64,000 nt of DNA from Haemophilus parainfluenzae (GCF_900638025.1 NZ_LR134481.1:434001-498000), one strand, 5' to 3'; shown: positions 8,209-17,612, numbered from the stretch's first letter. A program made the numbers and translations. Notes: a model not told the origin generated them from the sequence alone.

Positions 8209-8892
8209 TTAAAGATAGTAGTGTTCTACGTAGTTTAATTTATCATCAAGTTTTAACACTAACGGTTGACCGGTTGGGATTTCAAAATCCATGATTTCCG
8301 CATCAGAAATACCGATAATGTGTTTTGCTAATGCACGAAGTGAGTTACCGTGCGCCACCACTAAAACACGTTTACCAGAAAGCATTGCTGGTGCAATTTG
8401 ATCTTCCCAGAATGGTAACGCGCGTTCTAAGGTTAATTTTAAGTTTTCTGCGTTTGGTACCACGTCAGATGGGATGTTTGCATAACGACGGTCGTTATGG
8501 GCTGAGTTTGGATCTTTTGGATCTAAATCTGGAGGAGAAATGTCATAAGAACGACGCCAGATATGAACTTGTTCGTCACCGTATTGTTCTGCGGTTGCTT
8601 TTTTATCTAAGCCTTGTAATGCACCGTAGTGACGCTCATTTAAACGCCAGTTTTTCACTTGAGGAATCCATAATTGGTGAGATTCTTCTAACACGATGTT
8701 ACAGGTTTTGATTGCACGAGTTAAAACAGAAGTGAAGGCAATATCAAATTCATAGCCTTTCTCGAACAATTTTTTACCTGCTGCTTTTGCTTCTTCTACG
8801 CCGCGCTCGGTTAAATTCACATCACGCCAACCGGTGAATAAATTTTTTGCGTTCCACTCACTGAAACCGTGACGAATGAATACTAATTCCAT
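8209..8892 (-). CDS. gpmA: 2,3-bisphosphoglycerate-dependent phosphoglycerate mutase
   Basis: Interconverts 3- and 2-phosphoglycerate in glycolysis, cytosolic, 227 residues (normal dPGM size is slightly larger, near 247). The phospho-acceptor motif RHG is at residues 7-9 with His8 as the phosphorylated residue, followed by SEWN and LFTGW. The second histidine motif ([11 protein letters not shown]) is near residue 180. AAGGAT lies just before the ATG. It is divergent from envC, and its 3' end abuts an inverted uptake-signal hairpin. Confidence 0.97.
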   Translation of the reverse strand: MELVFIRHGFSEWNAKNLFTGWRDVNLTERGVEEAKAAGKKLFEKGYEFDIAFTSVLTRAIKTCNIVLEESHQLWIPQVKNWRLNERHYGALQGLDKKATAEQYGDEQVHIWRRSYDISPPDLDPKDPNSAHNDRRYANIPSDVVPNAENLKLTLERALPFWEDQIAPAMLSGKRVLVVAHGNSLRALAKHIIGISDAEIMDFEIPTGQPLVLKLDDKLNYVEHYYL

Positions 8893-9078
8893 AAGGATCT
8901 CCTAAGTATTAATAAAAAAATGAATGGCTCTGTTATAGCAAAAAATCATTATGTTTAAAAGTAAAAAGGCGGCATTTACTGATCTTTCGCAAAAATTTGC
9001 CTGTAAACTTTTAGCCACTCAAAAATAATGCTAGTATCTGAGTTTTATTCCTCCTTTAGTTCTCTCAAGTTTAGATGT

Positions 9079-10311
9079 ATGCAGCAAAGCAATCGTAGAA
9101 AAAAAATCTTATCAGCACTGGCCGCACTTTTTGCTTGCGGCCTGCTTGGCTTTTCATCTTTCGCGCAAGGCAACGATCTCAATCAAATTCAAAAACAAAT
9201 TAAACAACAAGAATCAAAGATTGCTGAACAGAAGCGAGAACAAGCCAAATTACAAGCCAGTCTTAAAAATCAAGAAAGCAAAATTAACAGTGTTGTCGGT
9301 GAATTACGCGAAACAGAATTAAGCTTAAAAGAAATTCGCAAGCAAATGGCGGAAACCGAAAAGCAAATCAAGCAATTAGAAAAGCAAGAGCGTGTGCAAA
9401 AAGCGAAGCTCGCGAAGCAAATAGATGCCATTTATCGCTCAGGCGTAAATCCTTCTACCTTAGAAAGAATGCTTTCAGAAGATGCGAAAAAAGCCGAACG
9501 CATGAAACTATATTATCAGCACTTAAATCAAGTTCGCATTGATATGATTAACAATCTGAAAGCGACACAAGAAAGTTTAGCAAAACAGCGCGAAGCGATT
9601 TCAGGGCAACAAAAAAATCATCGCGATCAACTTTCTACACAAAAGAAACAGCAGCAAGAATTACAAAAAGCGCAACAAGAACGCCAATCTACATTAAATG
9701 CACTCAACAAAAACTTAACGAAAGATCAGAATAAGCTGGAAACGTTGAAAGCGAATGAAAATGCTCTTCGCCAAGAAATTCAACGTGCAGAACAAGCCGC
9801 TCGCCAACAAGAACAACGTGAGCGTGAAGCCCTTGCACAGAAAAAACAAGCGGAAGAAAAACGGACATCAAAACCTTACCAACCAACCGTTCAAGAACGT
9901 AAGTTGATTAATAGTACCAGTGGTTTAGGTACCGCAGCTCGTCAATACAGTCGCCCGGTTTCCGGTCCGACGTTACATTCTTTTGGCTCAATCCAAGCTG
10001 GCGAAGTGCGCTGGAAAGGTATGGTTATCGGTGCGCCAACGGGTACAGCGGTAAAAGCCATCGCAAGTGGTCGTGTCATTCTAGCAGGTCATCTTAACGG
10101 CTATGGTTATATGGTGATTGTGAAACACGGCGATAGCGACTTGAGTTTGTATGGTTTCAACCAAGCGGTATTTGTGAAGCAAGGTCAGCTGGTGTCTGCG
10201 GGACAAACCATCGCACAGGTGGGGAATACAGGTGAACTCTCTAAACCAGCGCTTTACTTTGGTATCAGCCGTAAAGGGGTACCTGTGAATCCGGCTGGGT
10301 GGATTAAATAA
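9079..10311 (+). CDS. envC: Murein hydrolase activator EnvC
   Basis: Periplasmic factor that activates the AmiA/AmiB amidases at the division septum. I start it at the ATG at 9079 (410 residues) because the signal peptide begins there (MQQSNRRKKILSALAAL, cleavage after SSFA); an in-frame start at 9028 would put 17 extra residues in front of the signal. Residues about 25-250 are a long Gln/Lys/Glu-rich coiled coil. The last about 105 residues are a LytM fold in which zinc ligands are missing: GMVIGAP replaces the usual GxDIxAP and YFGIS replaces the HxH motif. This is as expected for a non-catalytic activator. It overlaps yibQ by one base. Confidence 0.93.
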   Translation: MQQSNRRKKILSALAALFACGLLGFSSFAQGNDLNQIQKQIKQQESKIAEQKREQAKLQASLKNQESKINSVVGELRETELSLKEIRKQMAETEKQIKQLEKQERVQKAKLAKQIDAIYRSGVNPSTLERMLSEDAKKAERMKLYYQHLNQVRIDMINNLKATQESLAKQREAISGQQKNHRDQLSTQKKQQQELQKAQQERQSTLNALNKNLTKDQNKLETLKANENALRQEIQRAEQAARQQEQREREALAQKKQAEEKRTSKPYQPTVQERKLINSTSGLGTAARQYSRPVSGPTLHSFGSIQAGEVRWKGMVIGAPTGTAVKAIASGRVILAGHLNGYGYMVIVKHGDSDLSLYGFNQAVFVKQGQLVSAGQTIAQVGNTGELSKPALYFGISRKGVPVNPAGWIK

Positions 10312-11153
10312 TGGCAACATTCTTTCAAAGTGCGGTCAAAAATACGATTATTTTTTCAAGCGCACTTTTCTCTACATTTACTTTCGCACAAGGCAAGTTA
10401 GCCATTGTGATTGATGATATTGGCTATCATCCTAAAGAAGATGCAGAAATTTTAGCGATGCCAAAGGAAATCTCCGTTGCGATTATTCCTGCCGCACCCT
10501 ATGCCAAAATTCGCAATCAGCAAGCGAAAGCGCAAAATCACGATATTCTCATTCATATGCCGATGCAGCCGGTCAGCAATATTAAAATTGAGGAAGGTGG
10601 TTTGACTTTAGGCTTGTCCGAAGCGCAAGTGAATGAGCGAGTAAAAAAAGCGAAATCTATTGTGCCAAACGCTATCGGAATGAATAATCATATGGGCAGT
10701 GCAGCCACGGCCGATGCCACATTAATGACTTATTTAATGACCGCACTTCGCGAGCAGCATTTATTCTTTTTAGATAGTCGTACTATCGGAAAATCAGTTG
10801 CAGGAAAAATAGCAAAAGAACAAGGCATACGTGTATTAGATCGCCATATCTTTTTAGATGACAGTGATAATTTAGTAGATGTGCAACGGCAATTTCAGAA
10901 CGCAATTCAATATGCACGTAAACATGGCACTGCCATTGCTATTGGACACCCTCGTCCAAATACCGTAGCCGTATTAAAATCAGGAATCAAAAATTTACCC
11001 GATGATATTCAATTAGTCGGCATGGGAAGCTTGTGGCGAAATGAAAAAATCTTGCCACCTAAACCATTTATCTTAATTTTTAATGATATTCCTGCGCCAA
11101 CTTCAGTCGCACCGTTTGAGCCAATCCCTTTATTACGGGGCGTGCCAAAATAA
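10311..11153 (+). CDS. yibQ: Divergent polysaccharide deacetylase-family protein YibQ
   Basis: 280 residues with an N-terminal signal peptide (hydrophobic segment about residues 12-26, cleavage near FAQG) and the start of the deacetylase-like fold at LAIVIDDIGYH. The NHMGSAAT segment near residue 125 and the GHPRPNT segment near 222 are typical of the family (COG2861). The paired Asp in VIDDIG and the His residues could bind metal, but no activity is established. The start codon overlaps the envC stop (TAATG), so the two are translationally coupled, an arrangement shared with E. coli. An uptake signal lies in codons 5-8. Confidence 0.9.
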   Translation: MATFFQSAVKNTIIFSSALFSTFTFAQGKLAIVIDDIGYHPKEDAEILAMPKEISVAIIPAAPYAKIRNQQAKAQNHDILIHMPMQPVSNIKIEEGGLTLGLSEAQVNERVKKAKSIVPNAIGMNNHMGSAATADATLMTYLMTALREQHLFFLDSRTIGKSVAGKIAKEQGIRVLDRHIFLDDSDNLVDVQRQFQNAIQYARKHGTAIAIGHPRPNTVAVLKSGIKNLPDDIQLVGMGSLWRNEKILPPKPFILIFNDIPAPTSVAPFEPIPLLRGVPK

Positions 11154-11154
11154 C

Positions 11155-11172
11155 AAAAAAGAGCGGTTAAAA
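11155..11172 (+). terminator. Left half of a terminator split by the IS element
   Basis: AAAAAAGAGC followed by GGTT and the AAAA target duplicate. The matching arm GCTCTTTTTT is on the other side of the IS at 12423-12432. When the IS and one AAAA are removed the two halves form a 10-bp hairpin with A/T flanks, positioned to terminate both yibQ (plus) and narP (minus). Confidence 0.7.
11169..11172. repeat. Target-site duplication, left copy
   Basis: AAAA directly before the left IS end, with the same four bases after the right end at 12417-12420. Four A in an A-rich site is weak evidence alone, but the re-joined hairpin supports it. Confidence 0.55.
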
Positions 11173-11198
11173 TGATCTGACCCCAAAAAGTTAGACTG

Positions 11199-11909
11199 TT
11201 ATTTAAAGGATTGTTTTCGATATTGTACCGGACTCAGTCCTTTTAATTTTAGTTGAATCCGTCGGTGATTATAGTAATCCAAATAATCCCTGACGGCATC
11301 AACTATCTCCTCTCTACTGTTAAATTCCCGACCATAAAAACATTCTGTTTTTAATCGTCCAAAGAAACTTTCCATTGCGGCGTTGTCCAAGCAATTCCCT
11401 TTTCTCGACATACTTTGAATGATGCCATGTTCAGCCAAGATTCGACGATAAGCCACCATTTGATATTGCCATCCCTGGTCTGAATGTAAAATGACACCAC
11501 AAGCTTTATTTAATCCTTTGACGGCTTGCATTAACATGTCCTCTACTTGCGCCCAGTTTGGGGAATAGCTGAGATTATATGAAACTATCTCATTGTTAAA
11601 TAAGTCTAAAATTGGGGATAAATAGACTTTGCTCCCATCTTTCGCCTTAAACTCGGTGATATCGGTCACCCATTTTTGGTTCGGGGCCGTTGCACTAAAA
11701 TCGCGTTCAAGATGATTCGGTGCAATCACCCCTATCGTGCCTCGATAGGTCGTAAATTTCTTGCTTTTTCTTGACCGCACTTGAAGCCCAAGTGTCTGCA
11801 TTAAACGTTGAACTTTTTTATGATTCACGCCTGGCAAGCAGGCATGAACACGTCGGTAGCCATAATCAGGATGGTTGGCTTTGATGCGTTTAATGGTCTT
11901 TTTCAACAA
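11199..11909 (-). CDS. IS3-family transposase OrfB (DDE catalytic part)
   Basis: Integrase catalytic core. The DDE triad is visible as the Asp in WVTDITEFK, the Asp in ILHSDQGWQYQ, and the Glu in LDNAAMESFFGRLK, and the C-terminus ends with YYNHRRIQLKLKGLSP as is usual. The 236 residues given start at a TTG, but the frame stays open further upstream past 12005 and overlaps the end of orfA. The real product is therefore probably an OrfAB fusion made by -1 frameshifting near the end of orfA, rather than a protein starting at this TTG. Confidence 0.92.
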   Translation of the reverse strand: MLKKTIKRIKANHPDYGYRRVHACLPGVNHKKVQRLMQTLGLQVRSRKSKKFTTYRGTIGVIAPNHLERDFSATAPNQKWVTDITEFKAKDGSKVYLSPILDLFNNEIVSYNLSYSPNWAQVEDMLMQAVKGLNKACGVILHSDQGWQYQMVAYRRILAEHGIIQSMSRKGNCLDNAAMESFFGRLKTECFYGREFNSREEIVDAVRDYLDYYNHRRIQLKLKGLSPVQYRKQSFK

Positions 11910-12004
11910 CTCATCCTTATCCAGTTTAATCTGAAGTTTAGCAAAAAACGTACTACGCGCTAATTGTGCAAAGCCTAAAAGCCATTTTAACGGATAGCGT
12001 GTTC

Positions 12005-12358
12005 TTAACCTTTGGATAATTTCCGTTGCTCGGCTTCGTCCTGAAGTCTGAGCCTTCTCAACTCCTTTAGGTAGGCTACCTCCGCTTCAAGCTGTAAAAT
12101 TCTCAGGCGTAAACGGTCTTCTTCAGTTTTGGGTGGCGGTGGCATTTTTGCATATTTGGGTTTCATCGGCGGTCGTCCTGATGGTTTACGGGGAATAAGT
12201 CCTTTTATGCCACTTTTTTCAAATCGTTTCAACCATGTCCCGACTAGGGAGTTGGAAGGAATATTGTAAAAACGCGCAGTTTCTCTAATACTCATTTTCC
12301 CATTCAAAATAGGTTGAAGAACCTGTAATTTAAATTCGATTGTGTAGTGTTTACCCAT
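12005..12358 (-). CDS. IS3-family transposase OrfA (helix-turn-helix)
   Basis: 117 residues. The N-terminal helix-turn-helix (FKLQVLQPILNGKMSIRETA, about residues 10-30) would bind the terminal inverted repeats. A proline/lysine linker follows, then a leucine-zipper-like helix (RLRLRILQLEAEVAYLKELR), the usual OrfA multimerisation segment. It ends at a TAA a few bases after TCC AAA GGT, where a -1 shift would enter the orfB frame. The classical A6G slippery string is absent, so the exact shift site is unclear. Confidence 0.9.
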   Translation of the reverse strand: MGKHYTIEFKLQVLQPILNGKMSIRETARFYNIPSNSLVGTWLKRFEKSGIKGLIPRKPSGRPPMKPKYAKMPPPPKTEEDRLRLRILQLEAEVAYLKELRRLRLQDEAEQRKLSKG

Positions 12359-12416
12359 AAAAAAATCTGCACCTCAATTGTTGGTTTGTTGAGTCCAACT
12401 TTTGGGGTGCAGATCA

Positions 12417-12432
12417 AAAACTGCTCTTTTTT
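12417..12432 (-). terminator. Right half of the split terminator
   Basis: AAAA target duplicate, CT, then GCTCTTTTTT, the complement of AAAAAAGAGC at 11155-11164. It is now separated from its partner by the 1244-bp IS, so narP (ending at 12449) has probably lost this terminator. Confidence 0.65.
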
Positions 12433-12448
12433 ATCATTTTAAACTTGC

Positions 12449-13078
12449 CTATCGACTATTTCGTTCAAAGAACAAGACGGTTGCTGCAACACGTGAGTGA
12501 ACGTTAAGTTTACGAAGTAAATTACGAATATGTACTTTAACTGTTTCTTCAGAAATGAAAAGCTGACCCGCAATTTGTTTGTTCGATAAACCTGTCGCAA
12601 TTAAACGTAATACATCCATTTCTCGATCGGTGAGTGAATCAATGGGATCAACCGTATGTTTACGCTCTAAAAGTAAATTTTTGATCGAATCGCTTAAAAT
12701 TACTTCGCCTTGTGCAATGCGTTTAATTTGCTCAAGTAACACATCCGGCTCAGTATCTTTCAATAAATAGCCATCAGCTCCCGCATCGATGAGCGTGAAA
12801 ATATCATTTTTCGCATCAGACACGGTTAAGATCAAAATTCGTGCGTCAACACCCTCCGCACGCAACCCTTTAAGGGTATCTAAACCAGAGAGGCCTTTCA
12901 TATTAAGATCTAAAATAATTAAATCCGGTGACTCTTGAATCGCAATGGAAATACCTTCTGTACCGCTTCCTACATCAGCGACAACTTCAAAATTCTCTTC
13001 TAATTCAACTAATTGTTTGATACCGCGACGCATCAATGGATGGTCGTCGATAATTAATACTTTTAACTTTTCTTGCAT
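12449..13078 (-). CDS. narP: Nitrate/nitrite response regulator NarP
   Basis: NarL/FixJ-type two-component response regulator, 209 residues from the ATG at 13078. I prefer this start because GGAG lies 6 bases upstream; a TTG four codons earlier would swallow that site. The receiver domain has the acidic pair (IDDHPL) and the phospho-acceptor Asp in LIILDLNMKG. The C-terminal LuxR-type HTH has LTDREMDVLRLIATGLSNKQI followed by EETVKVHIRNLLRKL. Its partner in Haemophilus is NarQ, encoded elsewhere. It lies downstream of cyaA on the same strand, 180 bp away. Its downstream terminator is disrupted by the IS. Confidence 0.93.
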   Translation of the reverse strand: MQEKLKVLIIDDHPLMRRGIKQLVELEENFEVVADVGSGTEGISIAIQESPDLIILDLNMKGLSGLDTLKGLRAEGVDARILILTVSDAKNDIFTLIDAGADGYLLKDTEPDVLLEQIKRIAQGEVILSDSIKNLLLERKHTVDPIDSLTDREMDVLRLIATGLSNKQIAGQLFISEETVKVHIRNLLRKLNVHSRVAATVLFFERNSR

Positions 13079-13223
13079 AATTTTCTCCAAGAGATGAGAG
13101 GGCGCACATTCTATCGCCTGAAGGCGAAAACGTCCACAGCCTTAGATTATTTCTCAATAGATTTTCAAACGAGGGATTCTATCGGGATTTTACCTATCTT
13201 CCAATGCATAGTTGCAGATATAT

Positions 13224-13237
13224 TTGATTTATCTCAA
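13224..13237. promoter_or_regulatory. FNR-like half-consensus site
   Basis: TTGAT-N4-CTCAA matches the FNR box TTGAT-N4-ATCAA with one mismatch in the second half. It lies about 150 bp upstream of the narP start, between cyaA and narP. FNR control of a nitrate regulator would make sense, but one near-match in AT-rich DNA is weak evidence. Confidence 0.3.
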
Positions 13238-13258
13238 ATCATGCTTGTTTTGATTTAG

Positions 13259-15763
13259 CTAGTCGCAAGTCCTTTTGCTTTTAAATTTGAATGGCATAAT
13301 ACGCATGCCGTTTTCTATCGGATGCAATTGATAAAATTGCGGGTAATTAAAATTCCGTTGCACCATTTTATACGGATTTTTACAACCTTTCGAGCCGAGT
13401 GATTGATAAATCTGGTTCACTTCACGAACTTTATCATCTTTTAAGCCTTCGCATTGACGATAAATCTCGAGGCGATTCTTTTCATCTAACAAATAAACAT
13501 TAAAGCTATTATCGGCATTATCTTCAAAGAAGAACTGTAAAAATCCTTCACTGGCAAATAAATCAATTTCAGGTGGATATCGGCGTGTTTCAGGAATAGT
13601 TTCTTTCTCTTCTAACTGAGTTGGTAAAACGTCTTCAAAATTGACCGCACTTTCTTTTCCACCGTCAATCGGTTGCAAGCTAATCCCTTTTTCTTCAAAG
13701 AAGAATTGCCAGTTTTTCCCAGCCACTCGTAAACGGGAATGCGTTGTTGGGCGACTATCACCTAATTGAATACTAATGCAACGATTAACCAAGGCGCTTA
13801 CTAAATTTCGTAATGTACGATTATAATGTTTACTGTAACAAAAAATCTGTACAGAACGAGGTTTATTTACGCCTTGATAAATTTTATTAGAAAGCACCTT
13901 TAAAGCTAGCAAAATCGCATTTTGGCCTTCAAAATGTAAGGTTCGAATTTCATTCCACATATTACGGTAAGTGAAATCAATGCTACCGACTAAGCTCTGC
14001 TCTAATTGACCAAAACTGAATAAATCACTTGGCGAGATATTGGATTTAAGTTCTTCCACTTGCGCCGTTGGATCATTCACCAAGTTCACCGCAATGAAAA
14101 GATCTCGGATTTCACATTGCGAAGAAAGTGCCTCATTTGTCGGTACTTGACCATTTGTATGGGGGAAAAACAATCGTAAATCAGCGACAAAATTACGTAA
14201 AGTGAGTTGGTCGATATTTTGACTAATTAAATGTAAATGAGTTTCTGCCGTCAACAAGCGATTAAAATAAGCCCATGCAACAACCTTATTTAAACTTTCC
14301 CCATATTCCATTACACGTTCTTTCGAAAACATAATATGATGTGGCGGTTGATTGACCACATACCAACCATCTTTAAAGTGCTTATTGCCATGAATTTCAA
14401 TGAATGTAAGATGATCTTCCGCTAAATTATGTGAAATTTGAGGATTCAGTAGTGTAATTTTACCGGGTAACTCTTCAAATGCCGTATAAAGTTTACGAGA
14501 AAGTACCGTGATATCTTGTGGGATCACGCTAGAATTAATTTTATGTTTGCGTGCAAAATCAACCAGGTTTCGATAACTCATCATCAAGAAACTCACCAAA
14601 TTATTGTGACTTTCTTTTACCCGTTTGATTTTCCAAGTTGGGCGTTGATCCAATTCTTCAATGCGTTCTTTCGACCACCCCCATTCTTGCGCCATCATTT
14701 TCATATAAGAAATACGCCAATTTGATGCGTGGTATAATGCAAAATCTTCCGTTGCTTTCACATAAAAGCAAGAACGAACAAAATCAAGCCGCTTAAATTC
14801 TGAATGTGCAATCAAATATTGACTAATTCGCTCTAAAATCGCAATATAAGGATCAAAATGATGAGTAACTGTACGATAACCAGAAAGTAAATCTTCTTTA
14901 AATTGACGAGCAATCAGATGCGCATTTGGGTATTCTTGTGCATAGGTTTCTAACAATAAGATTTTCATCACCGATTTATAAGGCGAATCAATACCTTTAT
15001 AAAGTTGCCACAAGCTTGCGCCAAAATACTCACTCGCAGAGAATTGCCCCAATCCACCAAAATCGACCCAATCATTTAAATTAAGCTCACCAGTCGCGAC
15101 TAAACGAGCAACCTCTGCCTCATATCGTTTTTCATGCTCCACCCATAAATGGAGCCACAATAATGGCTTACCTGCAAGACGTACCGCAGAACGATAAAAT
15201 TCTTCCAACAGCAACATATATTGCGCAGAACCGCTATTTTCTTTAGTTAATGGATCGGAATAACGTTCATTACGGAAGCGTTGTTGCGTCATCAAATAGA
15301 AGTGCATTTCTACATGAAATGTCGATGCCCATTGGCTAATTTTCTTTGTTTTTTCCGCTAAGCGCTGCTGATCTTGTTTAGACAAATCATCTTGATGGCA
15401 GATCCAAATATCTAGATCCGAAGCTGAGGTTTGGCTAATGGAGCCAAAACTTCCCATCACATAAATACCTAAAATCGGTGCAAAAACATCATCAGAATTG
15501 ACCGCACTTTGCACACTTTCTGCAAGTTCAGAATGTTCTTTTGAAAGAAAATCTTGCTGATAATTGGACAGAATAAAATCGGCGATGCCTGCGGGGGCAT
15601 CTTCCACATAACCCGGTAGAGTGGGATGATTAAGATGCAACAATAATGGCATCAAAGAGACGATGTGTCGGAAGGCATCTCCAGAGCCCAATAGTGCTCG
15701 CTCCAAACGACGTTTGTCTAGTGCGTCAATACTTTTTCGAGCTTCATTGAGATCGTATTTCAA
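13259..15763 (-). CDS. cyaA: Class I adenylate cyclase
   Basis: Makes cAMP from ATP, 834 residues, the enterobacterial class I size. The N-terminal catalytic half contains the nucleotidyltransferase-type motif GSFGSISQTSASDLDIWICH near residues 104-123, where the Ser and the Asp pair correspond to the active site. The C-terminal half would be the regulatory region responding to EIIA-Glc. cAMP-CRP also controls competence and sugar genes in Haemophilus, and CRP-like sites are present elsewhere in this window. It is divergent from hemC with 136 bp between the starts, the same arrangement as in E. coli. Confidence 0.97.
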   Translation of the reverse strand: MKYDLNEARKSIDALDKRRLERALLGSGDAFRHIVSLMPLLLHLNHPTLPGYVEDAPAGIADFILSNYQQDFLSKEHSELAESVQSAVNSDDVFAPILGIYVMGSFGSISQTSASDLDIWICHQDDLSKQDQQRLAEKTKKISQWASTFHVEMHFYLMTQQRFRNERYSDPLTKENSGSAQYMLLLEEFYRSAVRLAGKPLLWLHLWVEHEKRYEAEVARLVATGELNLNDWVDFGGLGQFSASEYFGASLWQLYKGIDSPYKSVMKILLLETYAQEYPNAHLIARQFKEDLLSGYRTVTHHFDPYIAILERISQYLIAHSEFKRLDFVRSCFYVKATEDFALYHASNWRISYMKMMAQEWGWSKERIEELDQRPTWKIKRVKESHNNLVSFLMMSYRNLVDFARKHKINSSVIPQDITVLSRKLYTAFEELPGKITLLNPQISHNLAEDHLTFIEIHGNKHFKDGWYVVNQPPHHIMFSKERVMEYGESLNKVVAWAYFNRLLTAETHLHLISQNIDQLTLRNFVADLRLFFPHTNGQVPTNEALSSQCEIRDLFIAVNLVNDPTAQVEELKSNISPSDLFSFGQLEQSLVGSIDFTYRNMWNEIRTLHFEGQNAILLALKVLSNKIYQGVNKPRSVQIFCYSKHYNRTLRNLVSALVNRCISIQLGDSRPTTHSRLRVAGKNWQFFFEEKGISLQPIDGGKESAVNFEDVLPTQLEEKETIPETRRYPPEIDLFASEGFLQFFFEDNADNSFNVYLLDEKNRLEIYRQCEGLKDDKVREVNQIYQSLGSKGCKNPYKMVQRNFNYPQFYQLHPIENGMRIMPFKFKSKRTCD

Positions 15764-15838
15764 GGCTTCCTACCTATGGCCAAATAACTGGTGTTAATGT
15801 ATCACTTACCTAATCGGAAATCAAAAATTTAAATGATC

Positions 15839-15866
15839 TGACTTTTTGCCCTAAAAATGGTAGCAT
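15839..15866 (+). promoter_or_regulatory. Candidate hemC promoter
   Basis: TGACTT at 15839-15844, a 16-bp spacer, then TAGCAT at 15861-15866 preceded by TGG. Position suits hemC (start 15900). Both boxes are imperfect. Confidence 0.35.
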
Positions 15867-15899
15867 AGGGCATATTTCTATTTAAAATCAGCGGTATTT

Positions 15900-16832
15900 A
15901 TGGCAGTACTTAAAACCTTAAAAATTGCAACCCGTCAAAGCCCTTTAGCACTTTGGCAGGCTAATTTTGTAAAAGATCAATTAGAAAAATTTCACCCAAC
16001 GCTTTCTGTTGAATTAGTTCCAATGGTAACGAAAGGCGATGTAATCTTAGATTCTCCTTTAGCTAAAATTGGTGGAAAAGGCTTATTTGTTAAAGAGTTA
16101 GAAAACGCTTTACTTGAAAAACGTGCTGATATTGCTGTTCATTCAATGAAAGACGTTCCGATGGAATTTCCAGAGGGTTTAGGTCTAAGTGTAATCTGTA
16201 AACGAGAGGATCCGCGCGATGCTTTTGTGTCTAATACATACCATTCATTAGATGAATTACCCCAAGGTGCTATTGTTGGTACATCAAGCTTACGTCGTCA
16301 ATGCCAATTAAAACAATTACGTCCTGATCTTGATATTCGCTCCTTACGTGGCAATGTGGGAACCCGATTAAGTAAATTAGACAATGGCGAATATGATGCC
16401 ATTATTTTAGCCTCCGCTGGCTTAATTCGTTTAGGACTAGCAGAACGCATTGCCTCGTTTATTGAAGTTGAACAATCTTTACCGGCTGCCGGACAAGGAG
16501 CAGTGGGTATTGAGTGCCGTAATGATGATGAAGAAGTGAACGCATTACTCGCACCTCTTTCTGATACGACCACAACGACTTGTGTTTTGGCTGAGCGTGC
16601 AATGAATACCCGCTTACAAGGTGGCTGCCAAGTGCCAATCGGTGGCTATGCCATTGCGCAAAATGGCGAAATTTTCTTACGAGCACTCGTCGGAGAAATT
16701 GATGGTTCAGCGATTATTCGTGCGGAAGGTAAAAGTGCGGTTGAAAATGCCGAAGCATTAGGCGTGACCATTGCTGAACAACTTCTAGCACAGGGCGCAG
16801 ATAAGATTCTGGCGAAGATTTACTCAGCATAG
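15900..16832 (+). CDS. hemC: Hydroxymethylbilane synthase (porphobilinogen deaminase)
   Basis: Polymerises four porphobilinogen molecules to hydroxymethylbilane in heme synthesis, 310 residues. The N-terminus has [13 protein letters not shown]. The cofactor-loop cysteine that carries the dipyrromethane is in [13 protein letters not shown], and the substrate-binding arginines are in SSLRRQ and [10 protein letters not shown]. First gene of hemCDXY. H. influenzae sensu stricto lacks this step, so the gene supports a porphyrin-positive species such as H. parainfluenzae. Confidence 0.98.
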   Translation: MAVLKTLKIATRQSPLALWQANFVKDQLEKFHPTLSVELVPMVTKGDVILDSPLAKIGGKGLFVKELENALLEKRADIAVHSMKDVPMEFPEGLGLSVICKREDPRDAFVSNTYHSLDELPQGAIVGTSSLRRQCQLKQLRPDLDIRSLRGNVGTRLSKLDNGEYDAIILASAGLIRLGLAERIASFIEVEQSLPAAGQGAVGIECRNDDEEVNALLAPLSDTTTTTCVLAERAMNTRLQGGCQVPIGGYAIAQNGEIFLRALVGEIDGSAIIRAEGKSAVENAEALGVTIAEQLLAQGADKILAKIYSA

Positions 16833-16841
16833 GAAATCACC

Positions 16842-17603
16842 ATGGCCGTACTAGTTACTCGCCCAGATGAACGAGGAAAAGCTCTAGTTGACCAGCTGAA
16901 TCAAGCCGGTATGGTTGCCTTGCATTTGCCTTTGCTTTCTATTGAAGCTGGTGCTGAGTTGGCACAATTACCGACGAAACTTAATCAACTAAAAAGTGGT
17001 GATTATGTGTTTTTGGTTTCAAAAAGTGCGGTCGATTTTGCGGATAAAACCCTGAAAGATATTGGCTTTAGCTGGCGTCAAGATTTACAATACTTTACAG
17101 TTGGACATAGAACGGCACAGTATTTTTCCTGTCAAACTGAATGTACTGTTCGTTATCCAATCACGTCGGAAAATACCGAAGGTGTATTAAATTTACCGCA
17201 AATGGCAGAATTAACCGATAAGAACTTGTTAATTTTACGTGGTAACGGTGGACGAGAATTATTACTCGAACAAGCGACACTACGCGGAGCAACTGTTGAG
17301 ACAGTCGAATGTTACCAACGAGTACCGATTAGTTATAATAAGGAAGAGCAGACCAGTATTTGTATTCGTTCCGGTGTACAAACCTTGGTGGTCACAAGCC
17401 TTGAAATTTTACAGGCGTTAATCGAATTTGTGCCTGAAAATGAACAAAGTTGGCTAAAAAATTGCTATTTAGTCACAGTAAGTCAACGCATTGCGGATGT
17501 TGCAATACAACAAGGTTGGCATCATGTAGTGGTTTCCGCCGGTGCGGATAATCAAAGTTTACTTAATACCTTACTTAATGAAGTAACTCCCCTTTCTCAC
17601 TAA
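16842..17603 (+). CDS. hemD: Uroporphyrinogen-III synthase
   Basis: Closes and inverts ring D of hydroxymethylbilane to give uroporphyrinogen III, 253 residues. HemD proteins are weakly conserved; visible features are the N-terminal VLVTRPDERGKALVDQL, LILRGNGGRELL near the middle, and VVSAGADNQSLLNTLL at the end. It begins 9 bp after hemC and is followed 9 bp later by hemX, so it is clearly in the operon. Position and N-terminal pattern make the call secure. Confidence 0.93.
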   Translation: MAVLVTRPDERGKALVDQLNQAGMVALHLPLLSIEAGAELAQLPTKLNQLKSGDYVFLVSKSAVDFADKTLKDIGFSWRQDLQYFTVGHRTAQYFSCQTECTVRYPITSENTEGVLNLPQMAELTDKNLLILRGNGGRELLLEQATLRGATVETVECYQRVPISYNKEEQTSICIRSGVQTLVVTSLEILQALIEFVPENEQSWLKNCYLVTVSQRIADVAIQQGWHHVVVSAGADNQSLLNTLLNEVTPLSH

Positions 17604-17612
17604 GGAAAAGAT

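Larger units (their letters stand above)
11173..12416 (-). mobile_element. IS3-family insertion sequence (IS150-like)
   Basis: 1244-bp element with imperfect terminal inverted repeats of about 26 bp. The left end reads TGATCTGACCCCAAAAAG and the right end, reverse complemented, reads TGATCTGCACCCCAAAAG, giving the TG...CA termini of the family. It carries two minus-strand frames: orfA (HTH) and orfB (DDE integrase core), with orfB in the -1 frame relative to orfA. Both are intact, so it may be active. It sits between yibQ and narP inside a former terminator. A perfect uptake signal (11774-11782) lies within orfB, suggesting long residence in Pasteurellaceae. Group placement within IS3 is from memory of protein pattern. 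Confidence 0.93.

Noticed and set aside
9028..9078. Earlier start for envC
   Set aside because: It would put 17 non-signal residues before a normal signal peptide.
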